Below, piece after piece: positions 55,582-63,538 of a stretch of DNA of 64,000 nt. The notes under the pieces are model-generated. The model was not told the origin of the DNA. It did no database searches and saw nothing but the letters and a program-made list of their open reading frames with translations. The stretch is taken from NCBI GenBank assembly GCA_937918935.1, contig CAKZSI010000057.1, forward strand, positions 43,362 through 107,361, given 5' to 3'. Positions within the stretch are counted from its first letter, which is position 1. Each line of letters opens with the position of its first letter. This DNA comes from an uncultured Chloroflexales bacterium (GTDB lineage Bacteria; Chloroflexota; Chloroflexia; Chloroflexales; Chloroflexaceae). Position numbers and translations under genes: made by a program.

Positions 55582-56673
55582 TCAAACCATTAACGGTTCG
55601 CTGGGGAAGCGGGAGGAGTTAAGGGGAAGGGTGGCGCGGACCTTGCGCAACTGCCGGAGGGACTCCACGGCGGCTTCGTGCACGTTGGCGTCGGAGTCCT
55701 CCACGGCGCGGGTGAGTGCATTGAACACCGCCGTAGTGGCGGCGGCGGCGCCGATGCGCCCGAGGGCCCGCGCGGCAGCCTCGCGGGCGTACACATCGCT
55801 GTCGCTAAGCAACTGCGTGAGGCGTGAGATCAGCGTCGGGACACCGGCGAGTTCGCCGAGCTGGCCGAGGGCCAGGGCGGCGGCGGAGCGCACAAAGCTG
55901 TCTTCGTCAACCAGGCACTGACCAAGGTAATCGATCAACTGGGGCGACGCAATGCGGTCGCGCAGGGCGCCGAGCGTGCGCGCGGCGGCGAAGCGTGTCT
56001 CCAGGTCGCAGTCGTAGAGGGCAACCCGGGTAAGGGCCTTGACCAGGGGCGTCGGGGGCGTGCCGGCGAACTGCCCGAGCATCCGCGCCGCGGCTGCACG
56101 CACGTGTGAGGCGCTGTCGCTCAACCCGTCGTGCAACAACACCAGGTCGCTGGTGCTGTAATGACCATTGCGGCTACGCAGGCTACGGATCGTCTCGTAG
56201 CGCGAGTGCCAGCCCGCGTCAACCAGCTCGCGCCGCAGGTGGGCGAACTCGCCGGGCGTGAAGCCATCGAGTTCGGCCAGCAGCGTGGTTCTGAACCACT
56301 CGTCGCGCGAGCTGTTGAGCCGCTGGCGGGCCAGGGTGATCACCTGCAGGCCGATGAAGAGTTGCTCGACGGCGGCGCGCACCTCTGGACGGGTGCGCAA
56401 CTCGCGCTCGATCAGGCGCGCGACCTGGTAGCGCATCTGCCCGGCGCGCCGCACGATCAGATCGGCGCCGGGACCGCGGGTGATCTCGGCCAGCGTCAGC
56501 ACCGCGGCGATTGGTTCGTGCTGGTAGGCCTCAAGGAAGGGCTGTAGCGTACCCACTGCCAGGTACGCCAGCAACGAGGCCGCGCCGGTGATGTGAATAT
56601 CCTGCCGAGGATTGCGGGCGAAACTACTGAGCCGTTCGGCAATGCACGCGCGCCAGGTGTCCTGATCAAACAT
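55582..56673 (-). CDS. HEAT-repeat protein
   Basis: The product has 363 residues and appears cytoplasmic. The N-terminal part (1 to about 180) is helical and unfamiliar (IHITGAASLLAYLAVGTLQPFLEAYQ, RAGQMRYQVARLIERELR). From about 180 to 345 there are five or so HEAT/PBS-lyase-type repeats: LHDGLSDSASHVRAAAARMLGQ, YDCDLETRFAAARTLGALRD, VDEDSFVRSAAALALGQLGE, SDSDVYAREAAARALGRIG, EDSDANVHEAAVESLRQLRK. Such repeats form protein-binding scaffolds. It lies in the partner-switching island on the same strand as the STAS operon, with its own extended -10 at 56747. A partner is not evident. Confidence 0.85.
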   Translation of the reverse strand: MFDQDTWRACIAERLSSFARNPRQDIHITGAASLLAYLAVGTLQPFLEAYQHEPIAAVLTLAEITRGPGADLIVRRAGQMRYQVARLIERELRTRPEVRAAVEQLFIGLQVITLARQRLNSSRDEWFRTTLLAELDGFTPGEFAHLRRELVDAGWHSRYETIRSLRSRNGHYSTSDLVLLHDGLSDSASHVRAAAARMLGQFAGTPPTPLVKALTRVALYDCDLETRFAAARTLGALRDRIASPQLIDYLGQCLVDEDSFVRSAAALALGQLGELAGVPTLISRLTQLLSDSDVYAREAAARALGRIGAAAATTAVFNALTRAVEDSDANVHEAAVESLRQLRKVRATLPLNSSRFPSEPLMV

Positions 56674-56746
56674 GGCTTCCTCGATGCTATGGTACACTGG
56701 ATCAGTTACGCCCGATGAACGTGTTGTCACCCTGTATGTGCAGGAC

Positions 56747-56755
56747 ATTATAGCA
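56747..56755 (-). promoter_or_regulatory. Extended -10 for the HEAT-repeat gene
   Basis: Minus strand TGCTATAAT, 74 bases before the ATG, without a -35 box. Confidence 0.5.
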
Positions 56756-57011
56756 TGCCCGCTCTCGCCTGGGAGGATGAGAATTGTTGCCTCAGGATTA
56801 CAATACGGCATCGGCGCTGGTGGCGCCATCCTCCTATGGTACTATGTACCCATGAAGTGCCGTCGCGCGGGCGAACACGTTCACGGGCGAAACCGGGTTT
56901 TCGCACGCCCCTGCTGAATGGAAGTTGCGGGGGCCTGTGCCTGTTTCCTGACCGCCCCGAAAAAGAGCAGGGTCGTTGCACGTATAGGTTCGCGCAGCGA
57001 AACCACATCCT
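56756..57011. other. Divergent intergenic region
   Basis: It holds one copy of the dispersed palindrome at 56886-56914 (GGCGAAACCGGGTTTTCGC then ACGCCCCTGC) and no other visible element. Both flanking genes are transcribed outward from it. Confidence 0.5.
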
Positions 57012-57191
57012 ATGACAAACCCCAACGATGCCGAAGAAAGCGTTCGACGGGTGCGGCGCGGCTGCACCTTCGTGGCCCTGCTGTTCGTCGCCTTCGCCGT
57101 GCTCTACACCAGCGCGACGGGCAATCTGGCCTTTCTGTTGCTGCTGGTAGTGGCGGCGGCCATTCTGCTCTTTGCGCGCTCCGTGCGCTGA
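57012..57191 (+). CDS. Small two-helix membrane protein
   Basis: The product has 59 residues. MTNPNDAEESVRRVRRG forms a charged cytoplasmic head, followed by two hydrophobic segments at about 19-33 and 39-56 (CTFVALLFVAFAVLY, then NLAFLLLLVVAAAILLF), and it ends ARSVR. The hydrophobic pattern with a tight ATGN turn is protein-like, and the frame is clean from ATG to TGA. It lies 68 bases before the PP2C phosphatase gene on the same strand. Function unknown; a short ribosome-binding site is not clear. Confidence 0.55.
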   Translation: MTNPNDAEESVRRVRRGCTFVALLFVAFAVLYTSATGNLAFLLLLVVAAAILLFARSVR

Positions 57192-57211
57192 CGGCGCTCC
57201 CTGCGCCGCTG

Positions 57212-57220
57212 TGGTATACT
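57212..57220 (+). promoter_or_regulatory. Extended -10 for the PP2C gene
   Basis: TGGTATACT, 39 bases before the phosphatase start. Confidence 0.45.
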
Positions 57221-57259
57221 CTCGTCACATCTGCCGGCGCCCGGCGAAGGAACGGTCCA

Positions 57260-58198
57260 ATGAGAGTACGCTACAGCGCCCGCACCCATCCCGGCAAGCG
57301 GCGCGAAGTTAACCAGGACGCCTACGGCGTCAAGCAGTTCGGCGAGGCCGTGCTGCTGGTCGTCTGTGACGGGATGGGCGGCCATGCCGCAGGTGAAGTG
57401 GCAAGCGCCCTGGCCGTCGAGGCGATTATTGACGCCTTCGATCCCGCCGCGCCTCCCGCCGAGGCGCTGCACGCGGCCTTCGTCAGCGCCAATGCGCGTG
57501 TCTACGCCGAGGGCCACGGGACCATGGGCACCACCGGCGTTGCGGCGCTGCTCGTCGCCGATCAGTTATTCGTGGCGAACGTCGGCGATAGCCGGGCCTA
57601 TCTGGTGCGTCAAGAGCAGATAACCCAGATCTCGCGCGATCATTCCTTTGTCTCCGACCAGATTGCCGCCGGTCTCATAACCCCGGAGGAGGCCCGCTCT
57701 TCCCTGATACGTAATATCATCACCCGCGCCCTCGGCCATACCGCCGGGGTGGAGGTGGATGTGTTCGTTGAACCGTTGCAAGCGGGAGATACGGTGGTCC
57801 TCTCAACCGATGGCATGCACGGTCTGGTGAGCGATGAGGAAATCGCCGCGATCGCTGGTTTGCAGCCGCCGGATCAGGCCGCGCAGGAACTGGTGGACCG
57901 GGCCAATGAACTCGGTGGGATCGACAATATCACCGTGGTGATTGCCCAGATTGACGAACTGGACGGGCGCGCTGCCGGCGCCGCACCACGGGCCGAGCCG
58001 GCAGCGCCGCCTGCCGAAACGCCCGCTGCTCGCGCCGCGCCCCTTGAACGCCCGCTCTCGCGCCTGGGCCTTGCCCTGGCCGCCCTGACCCTGCTCGTCA
58101 TCCTTGGCGTCGGCGGGGCGCTCTGGGCCCTGCCCGTGGAAACGGGCGCGGTCCCTGCGCCCACCGCTACATCCAGCCCGTCCACACCCACACCCTGA
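57260..58198 (+). CDS. PP2C-family Ser/Thr protein phosphatase with C-terminal membrane anchor
   Basis: The product has 312 residues. The PPM-type phosphatase domain (1 to about 235) has all the metal-binding blocks: RREVNQDAYGV, VVCDGMGGHAAGEVAS, LFVANVGDSRAYLVR, SRDHSFVSDQI, VVLSTDGMHGLVSD and GGIDNITVVI. A Pro/Ala linker leads to a membrane helix (about 270-295, LGLALAALTLLVILGVGGALWAL) and a Thr/Pro-rich external tail. Such enzymes reverse Hanks-type kinases. The only kinase-like gene in the window is the pseudokinase at 31 kb, so the substrate is elsewhere. Confidence 0.94.
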   Translation: MRVRYSARTHPGKRREVNQDAYGVKQFGEAVLLVVCDGMGGHAAGEVASALAVEAIIDAFDPAAPPAEALHAAFVSANARVYAEGHGTMGTTGVAALLVADQLFVANVGDSRAYLVRQEQITQISRDHSFVSDQIAAGLITPEEARSSLIRNIITRALGHTAGVEVDVFVEPLQAGDTVVLSTDGMHGLVSDEEIAAIAGLQPPDQAAQELVDRANELGGIDNITVVIAQIDELDGRAAGAAPRAEPAAPPAETPAARAAPLERPLSRLGLALAALTLLVILGVGGALWALPVETGAVPAPTATSSPSTPTP

Positions 58199-58202
58199 TA
58201 CG

Positions 58203-58248
58203 ATTTTGGATTTTGGATTTGGAAGCGCTGCAATCCAAAATCCAAAAT
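58203..58248. terminator. AT-rich inverted repeat between converging genes
   Basis: ATTTTGGATTTTGGATT and AATCCAAAATCCAAAAT form a perfect 17-base stem with a 12-base loop. Being between two convergent stop codons it may terminate both transcripts. It overlaps the last base of the RsbR-like gene. Confidence 0.5.
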
Positions 58249-59717
58249 CAAACTTGCTTCCGCGCCAGTTGCCCGACCACGGCCTGCTCGAGAGTGGCCG
58301 CGGTAGGCATGTCACTCAGGGTTACGCCGGTGGCGATCAGGGCCTGGGCCACCTCCGGCTGCACGCCCACCAGTACGCAACGGGCGCCCAGCAGGGCGGC
58401 GGCGCGTATACCCGTCATAAGGCCATGGGCACCCTCGGCGTCCAGCCGGGTCACCCCGGTGATGTCGAGCATGACGGTCGAGGCGCGACGGGTTTCGATA
58501 CCTTGCAGGAGCGCATCGAGGAACTCGTTCATACGCGCACCGTGGAACTCGCCGATGAGCGGCATCACCAGCACGCCGGGCAGTACCGGGATAAGCGGCA
58601 GGGACAGGGAGCGCACCGTAGCGACCAGACGCTCCTCCTGCTGCCGGGCGTCCTGGAGATCGGCGAGGGTTGCGGCGAGGCGGGCGCGTTCGGTTTCCAG
58701 CAGGCTCTGGTAGCGTGCCGCCTCGCTCACGTTGCGGACGAGCACCAGGGCGCCCTGGTGCTCGTCGCGCGGGTCACGGATCGGAACAATCACCACCTCA
58801 AGGTAGCGTTCGGCGGTCCTCAGACCGAAGGCAATTCGGTCGTCGTTGGAGGCGTGCCCGGCGAGCACCTCCCCGACATGAAAGCCAAAGTAGGCGTCAA
58901 GCGGTTGGTTCACCTGGAGGCCCAGGCGCCGGGCGCTGGGGTTGGCGAAGACAATCGCGCCCGACGCATCGGTAACGGCGATGGCCTCGCGCAGGGCGCC
59001 CAGGGCCATGTCGAGGGCGGCGCGGGTGGGTGAGAAGAGCCCCGTGCCCAGCACCAGGTAGCCTAGAGCGCCGACCAGCGGGAAGATCTGGATCTGGGTG
59101 ATCTGATTGACGAGACGACCGAGACGCGGGGAAAGGGCGCCCATCACCAGCGAGAAGACAATACACAGGGCCAGCACGATGATCGCTGGCCGCGCCTTGT
59201 GATGCCGCGGATCGAAGAAGGCGAAACCCAGCACGACCAGTAGCGCAAACTGCCCAAGCGCCGCGAGCAAGATCACGACCGCACTGGCCGGGTAGGCGTA
59301 CTTGATCCGGTAGACGTCTGCAAAGTAGACACCTTCGACCAGGAAACCGATCCTGGCGATGAAATCAACACTGATCGCGGCAGTGATGAGGACATAGGGC
59401 AGGCTGATCCACAAGATCGGGCGTCGCAGCAACATGGGGCCTTCCCACCACTGCGGAACGAACAGCGCGCTGATCAGCAGCAGCAACAGAGTGAAGTAAC
59501 CCCCCAGCATCACCGTGGATAGCCCCAGGCTCACATAGGCTGCCGTGGGTGTGCTGGCCACGTCGCGCAGGAGCACGCCGCCGATCATGCTGATCAAAAC
59601 GATAGAAAAACCGATGAAAATGCGCGACGCGAACCGGTCGCGAGAGCGCACGGTGATGAACGTGACCAGCATCGTCTGGAAGATGATAATCGCAAGCGCC
59701 AGCAGACTTGACAGCAT
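58248..59717 (-). CDS. Membrane PAS-STAS protein (RsbR-like)
   Basis: The product has 489 residues. Seven or so membrane helices (1 to about 235) resemble the histidine-kinase N-terminal 7TM type. A PAS domain follows (about 245-350: LREAIAVTDASGAIVFANPSARRLG ... PIRDPRDEHQGALVLVRNVSEA). A coiled coil with ARYQSLLETERARLAATLADLQ joins a STAS domain (about 385-485): LPGVLVMPLIGEFHGARMNEFL, VMLDITGVTRLD, AALLGARCVLVGVQPEVAQALIATGV. RsbR proteins of the stressosome have a Thr or Ser after the DITGV block; here the loop reads RLDAEGAHGL, with no phosphorylatable residue. ATG at 59717. Confidence 0.87.
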   Translation of the reverse strand: MLSSLLALAIIIFQTMLVTFITVRSRDRFASRIFIGFSIVLISMIGGVLLRDVASTPTAAYVSLGLSTVMLGGYFTLLLLLISALFVPQWWEGPMLLRRPILWISLPYVLITAAISVDFIARIGFLVEGVYFADVYRIKYAYPASAVVILLAALGQFALLVVLGFAFFDPRHHKARPAIIVLALCIVFSLVMGALSPRLGRLVNQITQIQIFPLVGALGYLVLGTGLFSPTRAALDMALGALREAIAVTDASGAIVFANPSARRLGLQVNQPLDAYFGFHVGEVLAGHASNDDRIAFGLRTAERYLEVVIVPIRDPRDEHQGALVLVRNVSEAARYQSLLETERARLAATLADLQDARQQEERLVATVRSLSLPLIPVLPGVLVMPLIGEFHGARMNEFLDALLQGIETRRASTVMLDITGVTRLDAEGAHGLMTGIRAAALLGARCVLVGVQPEVAQALIATGVTLSDMPTAATLEQAVVGQLARKQV

Positions 59718-60136
59718 ACGGGCCTTCGCTATCCTCTCACGCAGAGGTAGAGGGAAACCAGCTTTCCCCAAATCCCTCCAACTGTTGATGAAAAAGAGCT
59801 TTTCTCGTGTCCTTCGCCCACAGTCTATCAACTGCCCGTAACCACAATGTAGGATCTCTACGTTGGCACTTGCCGCAGTTTCCGCTGCGAGGAAGTTCGG
59901 AGGGGTATAGCCCCCGCAACCCCCCGCCAGGGGCAAAGTGACAACGTAGGGGTGGTGGTTGCCATCTGGCGCAAACCTGCTACAATGCATCCGCAAGAAT
60001 GTTCGTGCCTCATCTTGAGTTTCGATGGTTCACGCCTGAGGAAACGTCTGGAGGGTTAGCAGGCAGGCGCAGCCTCCTCGCCACCCTCCAATTGTAACCC
60101 GGTTGTGAGCTATGGCGGGGTATGAGGGAGGTCGCC
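59718..60136. other. Divergent region between the RsbR-like gene and mutL
   Basis: A 419-base region. A dispersed palindrome copy (AGGGAAACCAGCTTTCCCC, 59751-59770) is just upstream of the RsbR-like gene. An extended -10 (59978) reads toward mutL. GAGGGTTAGCAGGCAGG / CCACCCTCC near 60050 forms a weak hairpin. No gene is seen. Confidence 0.5.
59978..59986 (+). promoter_or_regulatory. Extended -10 upstream of mutL
   Basis: TGCTACAAT, about 150 bases before the mutL start. No good -35 box. Confidence 0.4.
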
Positions 60137-61972
60137 GTGCCGATCCGCCTGCTGGACGCAACGGTGGCGGCGCAGATCGCCGCCGGTGAGGTAGTCGAAC
60201 GCCCGGCTTCGGTGGTGAAGGAACTGGTCGAGAACGCTCTGGACGCCGGGGCGCGGCGGATCAGCGTCGAGGCGCGGGGGGGCGGTCTGCGCGAGATCAA
60301 GGTGCTGGACGACGGCTGCGGCATTCCGGCCGCCGAGGTGGAACTGGCCTTCGAGCGCCACGCCACCAGCAAGCTCGGCAGCGCCGAGGACCTGTGGAAC
60401 ATCACCACCCTGGGCTTTCGCGGCGAGGCGCTCCCCTCGATCGCCAGCGTCGCTCAGGTGATCTGCGTGACCCGCGCGGCCGGCGAGACGCCTGGCGTCG
60501 AGGTGCGCATCGCCGGGGGCGAACTGCAGGCGCGCCAGCCGCGCGGTTGCTCGCCCGGCACGAGCATCACCGTGCGCAACCTGTTCTACAATACCCCCGT
60601 GCGGCGCGAGTACCTGCGCTCCGAGGCCACCGAGTTGAGCGCCATCAGCGCCGTGGTGCAGCAGTATGCCCTGGCCTACCCCGAGGTGCGCTTCAGCCTG
60701 CTGCTGGAGGGGCGCCTGGCGCTGCAAACCAGCGGCAACGGCGACCTGCGGGGGGTAGTGGTCGAGTTGTACGGGCTGGACGTGGCCCGGCAACTGCTGC
60801 CTGTTGAGGCCAGCGCCGGCGAGGAGGAGCAGGCTGTGCGCGTCACGGGCCTGGTGTCGCCCCCTGGCCTGACCCGTGGCTCGCGCGGCTACCTGCACCT
60901 TTTCGTCAACCGGCGCGCCCTGCAGCCGCGCGGCGCCCTTGCCGCGGTGGTGGAGGAAGCCTACCATACCCTGCTGATGAAGGGGCGCCATCCCCTGGCC
61001 GTGCTTGACATCCGCGTGCATCCCCTGGCGGTGGATGTCAATGTGCATCCCACCAAGAGCGAGGTGAAGTTTCGCTACGCCCCGCGCGTCTTCGGTGTGG
61101 TTGGCCGTGCCGTGCGCGAGGCCCTGGTCGCCGGGGCCGAGGTCCCTACCTGGAATGCGGAGGATGGGGCCTTGCAACGGCGCTTCGAGTTGCGCCAGGT
61201 CGGCGCGCCTGCGCCGCGCGACCCGGATGCGCCGGCCTGGGGCGCGGGCGCATCGGCCTGGGATCGCGAGCGCAGCCGCTGGGACGTGGGTGCGCCCACT
61301 CCCGCGGGTCAGGCCAGCCGGTCACACGACGCGCCGCCCGCCCCGCTGCCGCTCGAACACGATACTGCCGCCCCCGCAGTGACGCCAGGCGCGTCGCTAC
61401 CGCCGCTGCGAGTGGTAGGCCAGGTGGGGCTGACCTACATCGTGGCCGAGGCGCCCGAGGGCATGTATTTGATTGACCAGCACGCCGCCCACGAGCGCAT
61501 CACCTACGAGCGGCTCATGGCCCAGCACGCCCGGGGCCATGTGGAATCACAGGGCATGCTGCTGCCGCAAGCCGTGCCCATGGCCCCCGCCGCGGCGTCC
61601 CTGCTGCTGGGCAACGCCGCGCAACTGGCCGCCTGGGGCTTCGCCCTCGACCCCTGGGGCGACGGGGTGCTGGTGCGTGCCGCCCCGGCTACGTTGCCCC
61701 TCGAGGAGTTGCCCCGCGCCCTCCACGAACTCGCCGACCGCCTGGCCGGTCAGGGCGGCTCCACCCCCCTCGATTGGCGTGAGGCCGTGCTCATCACCCT
61801 CTCGTGCCATACCTCGGTGCGCGCCGGGCAGCCCCTGGCCCTCGAAGAGATGCGCCAGCTCTTGCAGCAGCTTGAGCAGTGTGCCAGCCCCCGCACCTGC
61901 CCCCACGGCCGCCCGACCATGATCTTGATGACCCCCGCCCAGATCGAGCGCCAGTTTGGGCGCCGGGTGTGA
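60137..61972 (+). CDS. mutL: DNA mismatch repair protein MutL (endonuclease type)
   Basis: The product has 611 residues. The GHKL ATPase part opens PIRLLDATVAAQIAAGEVVERPASVVKELVENALDAGA, followed by KVLDDGCGIP, FERHATSKL and TLGFRGEALPSIASV. The S5-like domain follows. A Pro/Ala-rich linker (about 355-420) leads to the C-terminal dimerisation and nicking domain. There DQHAAHERITYE matches the DQHA-x2-E-x4-E endonuclease motif, with SCHTSVRAGQ and CPHGRPTMI near the end. So the strand is nicked by MutL itself and MutH is not needed. GTG at 60137 has GGGAGG before it; ATG 60122 is the alternative. No mutS is adjacent. The cardiolipin synthase gene follows after 19 bases. Confidence 0.95.
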   Translation: MPIRLLDATVAAQIAAGEVVERPASVVKELVENALDAGARRISVEARGGGLREIKVLDDGCGIPAAEVELAFERHATSKLGSAEDLWNITTLGFRGEALPSIASVAQVICVTRAAGETPGVEVRIAGGELQARQPRGCSPGTSITVRNLFYNTPVRREYLRSEATELSAISAVVQQYALAYPEVRFSLLLEGRLALQTSGNGDLRGVVVELYGLDVARQLLPVEASAGEEEQAVRVTGLVSPPGLTRGSRGYLHLFVNRRALQPRGALAAVVEEAYHTLLMKGRHPLAVLDIRVHPLAVDVNVHPTKSEVKFRYAPRVFGVVGRAVREALVAGAEVPTWNAEDGALQRRFELRQVGAPAPRDPDAPAWGAGASAWDRERSRWDVGAPTPAGQASRSHDAPPAPLPLEHDTAAPAVTPGASLPPLRVVGQVGLTYIVAEAPEGMYLIDQHAAHERITYERLMAQHARGHVESQGMLLPQAVPMAPAAASLLLGNAAQLAAWGFALDPWGDGVLVRAAPATLPLEELPRALHELADRLAGQGGSTPLDWREAVLITLSCHTSVRAGQPLALEEMRQLLQQLEQCASPRTCPHGRPTMILMTPAQIERQFGRRV

Positions 61973-61991
61973 GGGATTGTGCGGAGCGCCC

Positions 61992-63455
61992 ATGACGCCG
62001 GTATGGACCTGGATCGCCCTGGCCCTGACCATCCTCACCTGGATCATCCCCTTCGTGATGCTGTTCATTGTGCCGGCGAACCGCAAGCCTTCCTCGGCTA
62101 CCGCCTGGATGCTGCTGATCTTCGCCTTTCCCTGGCCGGGGTTGATCCTCTTTCTCTTGCTCGGTTCGCCGAAGCTTTCCAGCAGGCGTCTGGCCATGCA
62201 AAAAGAGATCAATCGCTACCTCACTGAGCTTGTCGCCCGGGCGCAGGCCAATCCGCAGGTGCGCCCGCTGCTCGCGCCGGACATCCCCGGGCGTTACCGG
62301 CCCTTCGTGGATCTGAGCGCGGCGCTGGGGGCCCTGCCGGCCACGGCCGAGAACGGGGTAGAGATCCTCACCAACTATGACGACATCCTGGCGCGCATCG
62401 CGGCGGATATTGACGCCGCCCGGCGCTTCGTCCACGTTCAGTTTTACATCCTGATCGCCGACGCGGCCACCGAGGAGTGTTTTCGGGCCATGGAGCGGGC
62501 CGTCGCCCGTGGCGTCCCGGTGCGAGTGCTCTATGACCCGGTGGGCAGCCGTAAGTACCCGCCCTACCGCGCCACCCTGCGCCGCATGCAGGCCGCCGGT
62601 ATCAGCGCCTACCCCATGCTCCCGCTCTACCGCCTCGATGATGTCAACCGGCCCGATCTGCGCAACCACCGGAAGATCGTGGTAATTGACGGTGAGATCG
62701 CCTACACTGGCTCGCTGAACCTGATCCACCGCGCCTATCACCGTCGTGACAACCTCTACTACGACGAACTGATGGCCCGCGTGTGCGGCCCCGCCGTTGA
62801 CGCCCTGGACGCCGTGTTCCGCACCGACTGGTATTCCGAGACGGGGCAGCGGCTCACCGATCCCGACGACCCGCTCAGCGCGATCGCATTCGTCCCCGGC
62901 GGTTCGTCGCTGTGCCAGGTGCTGCCGAGCGGTTCGGGCTTCGAGCGTGAAAACAACCTGCGCCTGTTCGTGGACCTGGTCCACGCCGCGCGCGAGAAGC
63001 TGGTGATCTGTAACCCGTACTTCGTGCCCGATGAGGCGCTGATGATGGCGGTGATCTCCGCCGCGCTGCGCGGGGTCGAGGTGACCATTTTCAACTCCGA
63101 GGCCCGCGATCAGTTTCTGGTGGCCTACGCGCAACGTTCGTACTACGAGGAACTGCTGCGCGCGGGGGTGAAGGTACGGCTCTACCGCGCCCCGATTCTG
63201 CTGCATACGAAGACAATCACTATTGATGATGACATCGCGGTGATCGGCTCGAGCAACATGGATATGCGCTCGTTCGCGTTGAACCTGGAAGTGACGCTGC
63301 TCTGCTACGATCCCCGGGTGGTGGCCGACCTGCGGCGCGCCGAGGCCGCCTACGCGGCGCGCTCCCGGGAACTGACCCTCGACGAGTGGCGCCAGCGCCC
63401 GCTCCACAAGCGGCTCTTCGAGAACCTGACGCGGCTCATGTCGCCGTTGCTGTGA
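61992..63455 (+). CDS. cls: Cardiolipin synthase (phospholipase D type)
   Basis: The 487-residue membrane enzyme condenses two phosphatidylglycerol molecules. Two N-terminal helices (WTWIALALTILTWIIPFVML and ATAWMLLIFAFPWPGLILFLLLG) precede two PLD domains. HKD motif one is NHRKIVVIDGEIAYTGSLN and motif two LHTKTITIDDDIAVIGSSN. Between them FVDLVHAAREKLVICNPYFVPD is standard. The middle Asp/Glu positions and the C-terminal RPLHKRLFENLTRLMSPLL tail match Cls of Gram-positive bacteria. It lies 19 bases after mutL, so cotranscription is likely, though the functions are unrelated. It would use the product of a PgsA-type pathway (compare 43.5 kb). Confidence 0.94.
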   Translation: MTPVWTWIALALTILTWIIPFVMLFIVPANRKPSSATAWMLLIFAFPWPGLILFLLLGSPKLSSRRLAMQKEINRYLTELVARAQANPQVRPLLAPDIPGRYRPFVDLSAALGALPATAENGVEILTNYDDILARIAADIDAARRFVHVQFYILIADAATEECFRAMERAVARGVPVRVLYDPVGSRKYPPYRATLRRMQAAGISAYPMLPLYRLDDVNRPDLRNHRKIVVIDGEIAYTGSLNLIHRAYHRRDNLYYDELMARVCGPAVDALDAVFRTDWYSETGQRLTDPDDPLSAIAFVPGGSSLCQVLPSGSGFERENNLRLFVDLVHAAREKLVICNPYFVPDEALMMAVISAALRGVEVTIFNSEARDQFLVAYAQRSYYEELLRAGVKVRLYRAPILLHTKTITIDDDIAVIGSSNMDMRSFALNLEVTLLCYDPRVVADLRRAEAAYAARSRELTLDEWRQRPLHKRLFENLTRLMSPLL

Positions 63456-63461
63456 TAGCCG

Positions 63462-63488
63462 GGGAAACCAGAACCAGGTTGCCCCGGG
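63462..63488. repeat. Dispersed palindrome copy, longer loop
   Basis: CGGGGAAACCAGAACCAGGT followed by TGCCCCGGG. A GCCCGGGGCAACCTGGG fragment nearby (about 63512-63528) suggests a second, broken copy. Confidence 0.6.
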
Positions 63489-63538
63489 TCCTCGCCGGAG
63501 GCTGAGGGGCCGCCCGGGGCAACCTGGGTGTTCCAGAC

